From: Streblospio benedicti
Lineage: Eukaryota; Annelida; Polychaeta; Spionida; Spionidae
Reading direction: 5' to 3'
Assembly (NCBI GenBank): GCA_019095985.1
Contig: CM032662.1
Span: 20,730,703 to 20,794,702, forward strand
Length of the DNA stretch: 64,000 nucleotides
Part shown: positions 24,201 through 37,400 of the stretch, piece by piece
Layout: every line of letters starts with the position of its first letter
Numbering within the stretch: the first letter of the stretch is position 1
Position numbers and translations under genes: made by a program
The notes under the pieces: model-generated
Database searches by the model: none
What the model was told of the DNA's origin: nothing
The model's input: only the letters and a program-made list of their open reading frames with translations

Positions 24201-26530
24201 CTAGTTAAACAATTCTAGTTTATAAAAAATATAATCTAATTTTCAGCTTACTAAAAGTATTTTGTACCAACCCAGTTCTGTGGCAATATACCGGGGTAAT
24301 GTATAATTATGTATAATACCCAAGCCCCGATTGGGTTGGTTAAGACTACACACGAGGTCTGTAGGGTATGAACTCAACTAAGAATTCAGCCAAAAATTCA
24401 GCCAAACGCACTGGGATGACCCCGTGTTTTTGAACGAATGACGTACATCACCAGATAACTACGTCACACGTTTGTCTATCACTACGTCACACTACGTTGA
24501 TAAACGTGGTTGCTGCACCTACTGTACAATCATGAATAATAACGGGAAGATTAGACATCCAGGTTAAATTATATATGTATACATAATATTTAGTCTATAC
24601 AACTGGATATACATACAATGAAACGGCCTACATATTGTAGATCATAGTATAATGATTCAAATGAAAGACTTCTCATTCATAGCTATTTTATCTACTATGG
24701 AAGTACGTCATTCGCCTTATTATTTATCCCATACCTGCATAGTGACCTCCTTTTTGACAGCAATATCACTGTATGAAACCCGTGATGAAGTGTAGATAAT
24801 TTAGATTTATGATGTACAAAGCTGTTTAAGGTTTCATGCAATGACGAGGGTTAATTATATGTGTAACAGTGGTCAATATGCTTATATTTTACTGATTTTA
24901 GTTGCATGCAAGACTAGATTATACCCATGGGGACGAAAAATTGATAACGGCTCAAGTTTCATGCTGTATTCTGAAATAAACACCGCCCATACCCCGATCC
25001 TCACCATATTCATCTTGCATAGCTCAGGTCTACAGCATCCACACTGTCTTGACACTCCCACGCCATCGCCTGAGATTAGTACATTACCCACCACTGTTCT
25101 AACACAGTAGCCCACTACCCATTCTGACAGTTTGTTTGCTTTGGTTTTTTTTTGTTTTTTTTGTGTGACATTGTCTTGTAGGATATGTATTAAATTTTCT
25201 GCACATGAACCAGACATAAATAACATGAGGGGTTTGGGTCTTAAGCATATGCTTATATATACATATTAATGTAATATAGAACTAAGTGATGTGCCCCTGG
25301 TTTTGCTGGTTGATTTTGTACCTACCCCTATTAAAGATTGTACATTCTGTTGCTGTAAAAAATCTGTAAGAAATTGAATATCATGCTGCTTAGCACCAGC
25401 TTTTGCAGGTAAGAGATCTAGGCTGTCTATCAGCTCATCCATAGCATCTGCAAATAACATTATTACTTGATAAATAAAGTTCTATCATTTGTATGAATTC
25501 ATTTAAGATTTACACTTGTATGCTTCAGTATTAAAATGTAGGTACTGTCAACGTAAAAAATAAATTCTTGAATGATTTTAGCTCATAATGAATCTAAAAT
25601 TAGATATATTGGTTTATTTCTTAAACAGGATAACATTTAAAAGTCAAAATACATTGAGCTTTCGGCAAACTCTCTTGCCTTGATCATTTGTCGCCACTGT
25701 TGAGCTGCATGTTTAAGTTCCATATGGAAGGAAGGGTGTGTCTGCCTCCATCTCACTTGAGTTGTATGCTTCGAATCGCCTTCCTTTACTCCACGCCAAG
25801 TACTTAGATTCAACACAAAGGATTTTTGTATCCTCAATTGAAATGTCATGACCCTCCTGGTCAGAGTGCAAGTGGCGAGATACTTCCGACCCCGTGGAAC
25901 TTGGGCGCCTGTGTTCCATGAATTCAGGGATTCTCCCAACATGAATGACGCATCACAGTTTACACTTGATTTGGTATACCGGACTAATCACTCTCTGCTT
26001 GTCTATGGGATCCTTTGGTCTTACCAACAACTGTCTAAGAGTGAACACTGGTTTGAAAAATGCCTGGACGTTGTATATATGAAACACCCTCCTTATGTGT
26101 TCTGACACACCCTTGACATAGGGTATAACTACTGGGGGCGTCCTCTTTTGCTCAACCTGGGCATTGTCCTTAGACGAGGTACTTTCGTCCCTGCTTAACT
26201 TCTTACTAGACAACACATTCTCCGGGTATCCATTCATTTTCAAAACCTTTCCTAAGTGTCTTTTCTCATTTTCGCACTCCAACGGGTCAACGCGCCAACA
26301 GTGACGACTTATGACGTCATTCGGTTGTGATCAAGGCAAGAGAGTTTGCCGAAAGCTCAATGTATTTTGACTTTTATCTGTTATCCTGTTTAAGAAATAA
26401 ACCAATATATCTATCAGATCCAGGATAAATGAACTTCCATCGAATCTAAAATTCTATAATTAGTTTTATTGCACAATGCATACATCATACCTGTACCAGT
26501 AAGGTCCTCATCTTCTACAGCTACAGGCAT
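18211..26530 (-). CDS. PALS2: PALS2/Varicose-type MAGUK (MPP2/MPP6 family)
   Basis: Membrane-associated guanylate-kinase-like scaffold of cell junctions. The family links L27 partners, PDZ ligands and 4.1 proteins at the lateral membrane. Coding exons, 5' to 3': 26530-26491, 25447-25326, 23655-23509, 23269-23099, then either 22160-22085 or 21473-21395, then 20642-20494, 20234-20103, 19866-19758, 19643-19581, 19465-19304, 19049-18847, 18754-18626 and 18387-18211. The sum is 560 residues with the 79-nt alternative exon, or 559 with the 76-nt one (human PALS2 about 540). Domain order: two L27 (about 14-105), PDZ (about 150-236), SH3 (about 237-290, PNWWQ), lysine-rich HOOK with KKKKKIMY, and GK (about 338-560). 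The GK P-loop reads GATGVGRR, as in non-catalytic MAGUK kinases. The C-terminus [11 protein letters not shown] is diagnostic of MPP2/MPP6. The start [10 protein letters not shown] follows an acceptor at 26546, so a 5' UTR exon lies upstream. The gene could equally be called MPP2-like or varicose, since invertebrates usually have one member. Confidence 0.93.
21395..21473 (-). other. PALS2: Alternative PDZ exon B (79 nt) of the PALS2-type gene
   Basis: On the minus strand, acceptor TTTTTTAG and a weak donor (GTTTGG) bound a 79-nt block encoding [20 protein letters not shown] plus GLVNRQ. This is the version closest to vertebrate MPP2/MPP6 (GVTFRVE..LVIARILHGG). It starts in phase 0 and ends in phase 1. 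The poor match of its donor to GTRAGT is what would be expected of a regulated exon. Confidence 0.85.
22085..22160 (-). other. PALS2: Alternative PDZ exon A (76 nt) of the PALS2-type gene
   Basis: On the minus strand, acceptor AAATATAG and donor GTGAAA bound a 76-nt open block encoding [19 protein letters not shown] plus SDIERQ. It begins in phase 0 after [12 protein letters not shown] and ends in phase 1, exactly as exon B does. It covers the carboxylate-loop end, strands beta2-beta3 and the start of helix alpha1 of the PDZ domain. It is the less canonical of the two versions and one codon shorter than exon B. It precedes exon B by 611 bp of intron. Confidence 0.8.
22322..22476. mobile_element. 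TA-site MITE, copy 2
   Basis: Starts TACAGTAGAACCTCGCTATTA and ends GGGAGGTTCTATTGTA, with inner AGAGGTGATCTCTTTA repeats. It lies in the intron between the PDZ exons of the PALS2-type gene, upstream of alternative exon A. Confidence 0.7.
25602..26441 (-). mobile_element. Penelope-like element relic 2, in PALS2-type intron 1
   Basis: A truncated Penelope-like copy read on the minus strand. It shows the conserved connector [17 protein letters not shown], the [10 protein letters not shown] box and the YQIKCK start of the GIY-YIG domain. About 86-bp near-identical inverted arms sit at 25602-25687 and 26328-26413. A 28-nt tail (26414-26441) lies outside the right arm. The 12-bp direct repeat GAATCTAAAATT (25590-25601 and 26442-26453) marks the insertion. 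It is broken in several places and lacks the reverse transcriptase. Its inverted arms are still very alike, so it may not be very old. Confidence 0.8.
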
Positions 26531-28457
26531 ATTGCAGGATTGGACCTACATAGTACATAGAATTAAAAGTTCAATTTTAGAGAAACACTACATAACAATA
26601 GTGACACAATATCATCGAGTCCTTGCATACATAGCCATAACAAACTATATTTCATGGGTTTCTTGGCATGGGATTCACAATTTTAAATTCTTTCCATTTA
26701 ATTGAAAAGTAATAATACCTGAACTTGCATCTAGATTAATCACTGGTCATGTAATAAGATATATTCAGATTCAGATATTTTTCGAGTGTTTGATACACTG
26801 GCTAAGACCCCATTAATTGCGTCAGACCGTCCGTCCGGTTAGTTACCCCTCTTAGGTTGCATCGTTTGAGCTGCCTAGGATGCTCAAATTTGGCATGTCC
26901 GTTGGAAATGGTGACCACAGGAACCCTATTTCACATGGGCCCAAACGGTCCATATTTGGGTCAAATATTGATTTTTGCCCATTATGGTCCATTTAAAACA
27001 TTCTTGTTACTATTGAATGCACACTTCCAGATCAATATTCTATCAGCTGCAAAATAGATTGCTTGGAGCTGTTTGCTATTTGCTGCTATGAGATCAATAA
27101 TAGCATGGCGAAGCCAATGTAGACAGTGGCATTCCGGTGTTTTTCCAGTATTCTGGAATGGACCCAATTGGTCGAATTGGTCTCAAATGGACCTTTAAAT
27201 ACTAAACAACCCCCCCCCCCCCCGGGGACGCTTTTCATATTATAATAACATTGTACACTAAAACATTACAAAATAAATAACACAATACAATAAAATAATA
27301 ACCATGAGATAATAACGAGCACTAAGTCTGCTATGTACAAAAACTTTTTTCCACAATGGACACTATGTAATGGAAAGGACTGATATTTGGCTATGAAGAT
27401 CTATGAACATGTCACCAGCACAGGGGCAATTTATAGACTAAAATATAAGCTAAACACTAAGGAACTCACTCACGAAGTACGGAGTGAGTGAGTTCCTTAG
27501 TGTTTAGCTTATATTTTAGTCTATAAATTGCCCCTGTGGTCACCAGTACTGAAAATTATAGAACTTTTGAAATTTAAATGTTAACCTGGATTGCCATATC
27601 TAAATGAATGTTCTTTTAGAAAAGATAATAATACCGTATGCTCTGGTAAATTGATTATCCCTATAAGCACCCTAAATAAGAATTTTCAAACTCTTTAATA
27701 CTCCTTCTAAAGCTTTTTACCTGTTAATTATTGGCAGTGCAGTGTCAGTGATAACACAATACAATGACCCATATAAAGTTGATGTACGTAAAGTCAATCA
27801 AATAACAGCCACTATTTCAGCATGCATAAGGTAATTTGCACACAATGCTGTTTCAATATTTTTTATAGGCGGCCACTATTACCTCAATTATTCAAGAAGT
27901 AACTTATTTTTAAAAGGCTGTTTTGGTTTTTGCAGCACCTGTAAAAGCACCTGTCAGGTAATAAAAGACTATATAGTATTTCAATCACAGGTTTTCTAAT
28001 TGAAATTCTAATCTTCTAATCCATGGAAACTATATAATTGAGTCATTTGTTAATACAGCAATTAAATAAAATCAACGATATTAATTAATTATAATGCATC
28101 ATTAGCCAACAAGATGTAATGTAAAAAATAAATAATTGTATTAGCTAGTCCCCTCATTTGACACTGATGACGTCATAATTTCGTCAAACATATAATATAA
28201 TTTTATATATTTTTTATTTTGTTAACTGACTTTAGTAGTGTTTTTTTGGTAAAAATTTAGTTGGTGTGTATAGATCTAGTTGTATTGATTATATAAAAAT
28301 TATTTTCTCGGCTTTTATCGTACTCATCCGAGTCCCGTATGTGTCATGGCGTCTACTTTGCGAAAGAGATGCTGTATGTCTGGGGTAAAAAATTGAAAGA
28401 TTGCGAGGACCACAAGCCTCGATTTGACTTAATTTTGTTCCTACCCGTCTAGCATTG
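26531..28457. other. Divergent intergenic region, PALS2-type / WAC
   Basis: This region lies between two start codons and should hold both promoters and 5' UTR exons. A 5' UTR exon part of the MAGUK gene is 26531-26545. I see a repeat-like GTCC/GGTC-rich stretch (about 26800-27200), a C-run at about 27212-27226 and the palindromic MITE at 27419-27538. No coding exon is supported. Confidence 0.5.
27419..27538. mobile_element. Perfect 120-bp palindromic hAT-type foldback MITE
   Basis: The two 55-bp arms (27419-27473 and 27484-27538) are exact reverse complements, separated by a 10-nt loop (GAAGTACGGA). The termini read CACAGGGGC / GCCCCTGTG. The 8-bp direct repeat GTCACCAG flanks the element at 27411-27418 and 27539-27546. 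An 8-bp duplication and CAGGGG-type ends fit the hAT superfamily. It has no coding capacity. Confidence 0.88.
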
Positions 28458-31400
28458 ATGGTAATGCATGCTAGGAAATATCCAAGACTTGATGATGGGT
28501 AAATGCATTCTTAAATTCATCTAGAAATTTGGGCTCCTTAAATTTGGAAGTTCCGCCATGTTTGTTGTCAAATTGCAAGAATTACACGATTTGTTTTCTC
28601 AATTTATGCAGCAACGTCATGAATTAACCCATTATTTTCTAAATCTTTTTTATTTCCCCAGGTACTATGATCGCGGCCAAGGCCATGCTTATGAGGTAAT
28701 GGACCTATTGTCAGACGACAACTGCTGTTCCCATGATGTCTATTTGAGCACACCCATTTAATAATAAAGAAATCTATTATTTCATGTATTTGAAGTGACC
28801 TGTGGTTGTAATATTTCAGGAAATGGTATTAAAGAAACAAAATGAATGTATTAGATTGCTAACAAACATTGCATTAATCTTTGGAACAAGCAAATGTAAA
28901 TGACAACAGAAGATCCAGATATGTAACAAGCCATTAGACTTGTCACTCCAAATCATAAGTCTTCTAATGACTTAATTACATATTGTGATATATTCCCAAG
29001 TCCAATAAATCAAAGTCATTGCAAAGTAGATCCAGAGTGTTGCAACGTGAGCCTGTGTAAACGCAGAGCCCATGTGTACACGAACTTACAGCCACTGCTC
29101 CGATATTTTAATTTTAGAACAATAATGCTACTGTTAGATTCTGTAAAGCATTCATTGATGGACTGCTTAATGATTCATTTACAATGGCCTCACATGATTG
29201 AATGATGTGACTAAACCACTTTCTATTGAATAGAGTTAGAGTTGGAGTTATTTTTATAAGACAGAGGATCCAATCTTCCTCATTAATTCTATATAATTCT
29301 ATGTAGTAAAGTGTTTAGAAAAGTTGTTCAGTATATTATTATACCTGGGTTAGAAAGAAAAAGTTAGCAAAAATCTAAGTGTAGTTTGATGTATTTGTAA
29401 TAATGAGATGTGGTTTACATTGTAAACACAATCATCAATGTAGTTATAGTTTAACTTCAAAGCATTCTATGATACATACACACTTCTAGGTACGATCATT
29501 TTGTAGAATTGATATAAATTTTATGAAGTTTTGAACTGATTCTGCCCATTTATCATGATTGCAAAATAGAAAATGTTGCACATGCCAAACTAGCATAAGG
29601 GATATTTCAGGGGCAAAGTATTTACTGCAGATATTTATTCTGTGAAATATTTCAGGATAAAACCCCATCAAAGAGTCGTTCCTCAAAATATGATGGCAAA
29701 GATTCCCCTGCTTATCGGGGCCATAGAGATGATAGTCCAAGTAGGCCAAGTCCAAGATATCAGAATAAGTCATCTTACTCTGAACGCGACAAGGACAGAC
29801 TTAAAAGATGTAAGTAGCATTTTACTGGGTTGTTTTCATGTTTTCATATACCTGCTAAGTCACTTGATAAAAACAAAAAAATTCATGTTTACGGTAAGAA
29901 TAAGTAAACTTGTCTTATATGACCAGGACTGAATGCTAGAATTTTATAGCTGATGGCCTTGTTGATAAAAATGTCATGAGTGTAGTTCCAGATAATGATA
30001 AGATGTTATAGCCACATTGAAAACTAAAATTTGGTCCACTGACTTAAGACAGCACAACACCGGACCAAATAAAGCTTCTAATGGTACAGGGCCAATTAAT
30101 GGAGGTTCTTTCAATCATTAGATTGTCATGTATCCTGCATCTGACACGTGTTTGCAGTTATACTGACAAAGTACTTTTTTGTCGCACCTTACAATATTTT
30201 GTTGGAGTACTATCACATTCAATTTTGTGCATTTATTCCTTGAGTCCTTTGAGGTACTGCCATTAGAAGAATTAAAATTCATTTATACTCAATAAACGTA
30301 CTTAAAATGTCAAATTTGTGAATAATTTGTGGGGTGGTAATTTAGCTGAAATGAATATTCATAATTTCCTAAAACAAAAAAGAAGACAATGTGTGTTTAC
30401 CAAAGTGTTGAGTGAGTTTTGACTCTTGTGAACTTTAATAGATAAATTTTCACCACTCCCAAGCCTATTGTCTCTAATGTTCCAAAAATAGAGCAAGAAA
30501 TTAGTAGTGTTTGTTAGTATCAGTTTCTTTTCATGATGTGCCTGAGCAGAAATCAAAATTGTTCAACTTTCAGTGGCTAGTGCATCACCTGGAGATAAAA
30601 GAGTAAACCATGCTGCTAGTTCTTCACATCGCCTTGGAAGTGCTAGCAGCAGTCATAAAAATGGGAAAGGAAGTAGGGATCAGCGAACGTCTAGTGGCGA
30701 TCACAAGTCAGAGGTAAGATTCCTTTTTTTGATGGTGTACATGAATATCACTGTGCTACATTGTTTTTTTAAGTGAAACAGTGAAACTTGTGTTAGGTGG
30801 ACATCTACCGGAGAGTGAAAAGTGTCAACACAAGACACGTTCTTAAATGAGAGATGTGTCCATGTCTCTTACAACAACTTAGCTGCATTAAGACCATTAA
30901 GACTACATCATTACCTATATCAAATGGGGTTTAAAATTTGGTCAAATATTGACCCATTTTTAGTGCTACTAAATGCTTTGGCCTGTCTTGATTGGCAAAC
31001 TTCTTGAAAAGACTTCCAATATAAACAGGGGCATTGAATGAAGGATATTTTCAATAACTTGTAAATTGAATGATAAAACTATTATATTAGATGGCTTTTT
31101 CTTAGCAGTGTCTGTTGCTAGTGCTCAGAATGACACTTTGAATTGACCACTGATTACTGTTGACTTTGACTCGGCAATCATCGATTATTTTTATACTTAC
31201 TTGTTTTTTCAACAAGTGAGATGCTCTTAAAATATTCCATTATGATAAGTTGTGTGATATCCTCATTTCACATTTATTTTGGAGATTTTATTTAATTGGA
31301 ACTTTGTTTCAAAGTAAACAGACATGCTGGTGGTGGTGGTTTCAAAACTACTATCAGGTTATCATGCTAAGGTTAAAAGTAGAGATTTGGCTCAGTGTCT

Positions 31401-34400
31401 TGCTCTTTCAAAATGCTTTACATGTTTACTTGAAGCATACATGCACGCGTGTGCAATAATTGCGTATACTTTACACCTAGAGTGTTCCCTGTAGTTGTCC
31501 TCAACTAAATGAAATTCAATACATAATTATGTTCATGGAATTTGGTATGTCTTACATTTATGAGCTCAATTGTTGAGCTGTAAGCCCACATTTGAGTTGA
31601 GAACACTTGTTATCTTGAAGGGAATTTTATATTTTAACACCATGTTCATTTGGATGGTCATATTTGGTAGAGGTTAATAAAACATCTACCACATTGTGTG
31701 TAAAACCTACATTTAAATGGGTTTGTACTGCTATGTATTGAAATCAACCTGCATCTCTTAATTTTGTTTTTCAGATTCAGAAAACTGCTCTTCAGGTTTG
31801 TGGAGATTGGTCAGAGCATCGAAGTTCGTCAGGGAAGAAATATTACTACAATTGTAAGACTGAAGAATCACAGTGGGTAAAGCCAAAAGACTGGGTTGAT
31901 CGGTAAATATTTACTTATTACACTTCTTTCTGTAATTTTACATGTACTCATGATACATTAAAATAACTGAAATGTTTTTTCTTAAGTGTGTGTGAAATAT
32001 TCCATTTTCTTCTGTTGATGGCACCCCATTGACAGTCTACTGTGCCTTTCATGTTTATCAATGTCACAGTCAAAATCCATAAAGTTACTGGTGTCTGCAG
32101 CCAATCAGAGCAGCTCATTTGCATAAATATACCAAATAATGAACTCATGTATTCCATTCATTTAAGATATCATAACTGGGGATTCCCCAGATAAATAGCT
32201 GATTATATTTAACACTATCTAAATTACTTAAATGGTTAGGTTTAGTACACAATGCACTGATCTGACAACCTCACCTTTGGTTGGGTGAGTGATAGGTGCT
32301 ATAACTGGGGAAAAAAAGTGAATTTGATATTGTTTTATATCCACATGAAGTTACCATCCATAACCATTTGATACATTTTGTGAAAAAGAAACTGATAAAA
32401 AATTAACTTATGTAAAAATGTAATGGTGAGACAAAAGGTATTTTTAATAGCACTTTTCATTATTTGTCATTATATAGATTAGAAGATTTTAAAAATATAA
32501 TTTTATAAACATTAAAAGATATTCCCAATAGAAAGAAAATCAAAGGAGTGAAACTCTTAAAAAAGCCAAGCTTGCTGTTATAAGTCTCTCTTGAATGAAA
32601 TGTGTGTGAAATTACTACAACATGCGATAAAAATCGGAGTTGTTGCATGGATGCCGGATAGACAGAAAAAAAGAACAAACACACGGGCCGGATTCTGGTG
32701 GCACAAACCACTACGATTTTATAAACAATGCGTGTGATTTGAGAAATATCCTTTCATCCATGTCTTCATAATCGGTTTATAATTGATCTGACGTGTGAAT
32801 TCTTGATGGATATGTTATTGTAACTATGATAATCCATTCGTTTCACAAATAAATTACTCTTTGGAGATTTAAAGGTGACGCCATTTGTATGCAAATGCGT
32901 GTATATGTAGTGGGGTATTAATTTTGGTCGGCGACAATGCAATTGGCGTTTCCCCAGCTCATTTACATCGGCGAATGTCGGCTGCTTCAGTTTCATTGAT
33001 AAATTCAACATTGGGCACTAATTTCAGCGCATATGTATATGCTTATAGTAATGTAGTGGCGGTAAAGGGGAAGCAGAATGAAATGCCGCCGACGACTAAA
33101 AAGCTCGAGTCTTCTGCGAAGCTCGGCTTTAAAAAGTCTTCGTCCGCAGCAGGGTTAGCAAGAAAAAACATGTAAAGGCGATAGATTCTTTAATTTTTAG
33201 CGACAAATTAACTGTCCAAAAGTTTAATTGTTATTCAACTTTTAACCGTGTAGAATGAAAAATAGTGCTTATCTCATATGGTCCAATAAGGTCCATATGT
33301 GTTACACCCATCCTACGAGGATGCCTCAATGTTAGTAATTCATATTATAGTAAAGAAAATACTAAACGTGTTGCTTTAAGTACATATTGTTCTCAGCTTT
33401 GTTATGATTACAGACAAGAATCTTTCAAAAAGTGCATAGTAGCTTACAATGACATTTATAGAAAACTGTTTAGTATCCAGCATGGTGAGAGTATGTCACA
33501 ATTACATGTTCAAAACCATATAGACTCTTAATAAGTTAACTCGCAAAAATGTAATTTCTTTTATGAAAAGACTCCATACATCTGACAATTTGATATTAGT
33601 TGTAATCGTTCACAATAGTTTTCATTTGTATACTTCACTTTTATCACAGGGATTATCGAAGAAGTTACTCTACACGTTATAAGTAAATATTGTATAAGTT
33701 TTTATGTTCATGTGAGACTGTTTAACTTCATTTTTATTTCTTGTATTGGTTTTATTTTGTTATGTAACAATCAATGATATGGGCTTTATGTCTGAAATAA
33801 ATAATAATGATAATAGTTATGCAGCAAAATCCCCTCCATTTTTGGTAAAATCCTGCCCTTTTTTAATTCCCCCTTTTGTGAAAAAGCTGGTCGAATGGAA
33901 TACCCAACATGAGACGAGTATCTGTTGATGATTCTGATATTTGTTTTGTCTTATGTTATGTCATTTTCATTTCTTTTTCATTCAGGCCAACTTCTCGAAC
34001 AGATGTGGGCAGGCGTGATGGAAGAGATAAAGAATCATTAAAAGGTAAATTTTTTTATTGCAAAATTTAAGAACTATCAATTGATCAGTTCAAAATTAAT
34101 CCTCTTGCATAAATGCCTTAGATTTTCAAATCTGCATCTCAACCGTATTTGCAATCATTAAGATCCATTTGTGTAGACAGTGGGACCAGTCTCTCATTGC
34201 ATTATATGGCTCTGCTAGCCGTAATGAGAACCGGTATACAGTAGGAAATGAGTGTATGATCTCATTAGTGGAAACTACTACACTAAAAACTCGATATTTC
34301 GATTTTATGTGAATTTCTCTGTGATGCGGTTTGACCATGGATCCCATTTTTATATATTTTTCTACATTGAAATATCAAAATATATACTTTTGCCATATTG

Positions 34401-37400
34401 TTTACCTCTACGGCAGCCATTTTGCCACCTACGCAAAATGTTTATTCTATTATTGATTGTATGAGGAGATTTTTCCATCATAATTTTATTTGCATTTTTG
34501 TAGGTGGGTCCTGTGTGCCATTGAATGTTTGATTTTTCCATCACAATTTTATTTGCATTTTTGTAGGTGGGTCCTGTGTGCCATTGAATGTTTTTTAACC
34601 CATAGTTTACGGCCGATTTCATTGGTTGGACAGAAAAATACACACCCACAAATAAACCGATTTGACAGTTTTAGTTTCAAGGCAATAACTTTACTTGAGC
34701 CTTCGTTAACAGTTACTTCTTTACATAAATATACATGTAAATTCAGAATCGTATCGGCATTCTTATTTTCAGCAATTGGTAATGAAATTGTGGTCGGATT
34801 TCTCTAGAATATTTTCTAAACATCGAGCTGGTCTGGCGCTCGATTCAAAATGACTGCACAGAACTGTCATTTTAACCCCTCTTAGTGCCGGGCGCATATA
34901 TGCACCTCAGATTTTACGTCCCTTTAGTGCCGGGGCACATATATGCGCCTCAGTTTTCAGGAAAAAACAGTTTGAGTTTGTCTGCCATATTCGTATATAA
35001 ACACTCGTGGTTTTAGTCTCAAATTCCGGTGTCAACAACAACAACTTTACCTTGACATTTCGATGCATTTCTAGAAGTAAATAAGCAGCATAGTGTTAAT
35101 ATTTTAATTATATTAGTGTGAACGAATATTTACCCACCAAACACGCACTATCTGCGCAATTTTGAGCCGCGAAATACTCTTATTTGTGTTCGCAAAACTA
35201 TGGCTTGTCGTATATGGTTGGAATCCTCGTGAAACCAGCTATTCATCGAGACCTTAAACAAATGTGAAACTAGACTCATCAAGGTCATATCCAGATATAT
35301 ATTTTGAGCCTTAATAGCGGTATTCTGAGGTTCAAGCGCCACAAAACACGTTGACACTGCTAAGGAAACACCAATTAGCCTTTATCAAGAGCGCTCTTAA
35401 CGATTCTATATCAGCGACGGCTTTATAAAGGCTGATATTCAGGAAGTACCGGTTTTTGGTAAGAGTGACAAAGTTGAAGAATTTGAAGAAGAATTATCAT
35501 ATTATTCGTCATCCATGCCCCATCTTATTGTATCTTGGATACCGAATCACAAATAAACCGTTTGGCAAACTACCCAATAAGTGTGAACGTTGGAAATCTA
35601 CTATTTCTATCAAAACGGATGATGTTTTTGTCGGGTGATCTAGTGGTGGCACTGGTGCCTGTCAAAACTTCACGGCAATGAAGAAATAAAAAGTTGAACA
35701 CGTTTTTGGTCCGTAATATTGTAAGTAAAAATATATTATGAAATAGGGATGGTTTATGGTGTTTTTTGTGTCTATCCTGGATAAAAACTCGCTGCACTTA
35801 AAATTTCTACTGCTACTACGACATTTAAAATCAACCACGCAAGCTGTCAAATGAATGGACGATTACTCGAAATTGTCAAAATTTAACTTTATGCTGTATG
35901 TATCTTTATCTATAATGGTAAAAATAAGAAACTAGACCGTCTCCTGAATGTGTACTCTAAATGTGAAAATGTTCTGATGAAAAACGTAAGAGCTACAAAG
36001 GATCATATTTTAACTATGACAACTGAAGCCCCCCCACTGTGAATAACACGTCACGCAAAATGTGTGTCTGGCACTGAGGGGGTATATAGTGAATTTACTC
36101 CCGGCTTCGAAAAGGTTAAGAAGTCTAGTTTTATCACTTCCCGTCATCGTACGATAATATTGCTTGTGGCTATTAAAAAACACATGTAGAGAACAAGAAA
36201 ATATATGGCAATACTTACATTAGAGGGCATCTAATACGTAGCAGTCTCCCAACTTTAAATGTCATGTTCCAACAATGTCGACGTGAGTGAGTTTGCACAC
36301 TTCGATGTGAAATATTGGACCATACACAGTGCCGGTTGAACTGTCGTTCAGTAGATCGTCAGACAATCGGTTTATGTAGTATCCGGTGTGTGAATTCGTG
36401 TTCGATAACTCATTGTACCGATGATAATCAATTACATGTATTTATAAAAATATAACACAAATGGCTTGCTTCTTACTATGCCATTTGTAATATCCCATAA
36501 TTTAGCATATTAGCCTTTATCACACGTCACAGTATATTAAATGCTGATTACGAAGCAGAGTGATGAAGACTAAAACCTTTATCGAAGCAGAAGTGCGTGG
36601 TTGTGGTATAAAAGTTTCGATCGAGGCTGTATCTTTGTGGTTGATTTCCAATGAAGTCATTAAAAATAATAATATCTCCTTATCGCCAACGTGGAGAGGA
36701 GGTGTTTTCCTTCAAAATGGTATATGATATGCCATGTAAATTCTCGTAGAAATGTGAGTATTTGGCAATGTAAATTAGTCGCATAAAATGGATTGCTGAT
36801 GCAAATAAAAACATTCTTCTAAATTATAGTAAAATTATATCAATACCTTGCTGATTTGCCACACAATTTATGTAAGAAAAGTTGGTTGATAGAGAGGGCG
36901 ATTTTGCCGAGAAAAATTTGGCGTAGACTCCGATACTGTAGACCATTGTACATATTTTTTGTTAAAAATCTATTTATGGTACTTGAATGATTATTTTTAT
37001 AATGCACATGTCTTCAAACACAGCTATTATGCAGATCTGTATAGACCATTGGAATGAACTTCAGTGTTTCATTTCAAAATAAATATATTTTTACAGATGT
37101 ATTAGGAAAACTATTTCACTGGAATCCAGTTGTTGACTGTTCATTGTATAAATGAACACAATTGTACTGTGGTAACTATTTCATTGCAGGAGCTGAGGAT
37201 CGGCATAAACATTCCAGCAGCAGTAGCAGTGGGGGTGTGGATAAATACAGTCGCTATTCTGATAGATACTCGTCATCCACATCGGACAAGAATAGACAGT
37301 CTTCACATAAGCTTCAACAAAAGGGTTCTTGGGATGCGCACAAAGACAGAAGTAGTTCCAAGAGTAAGGAACGGATATCCGATCACAGAAGTGATCATCA

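Noticed and set aside
29486-29773. Minus-strand ORF of 95 codons
   Set aside because: It overlaps WAC exon 3 on the opposite strand and has no family resemblance.
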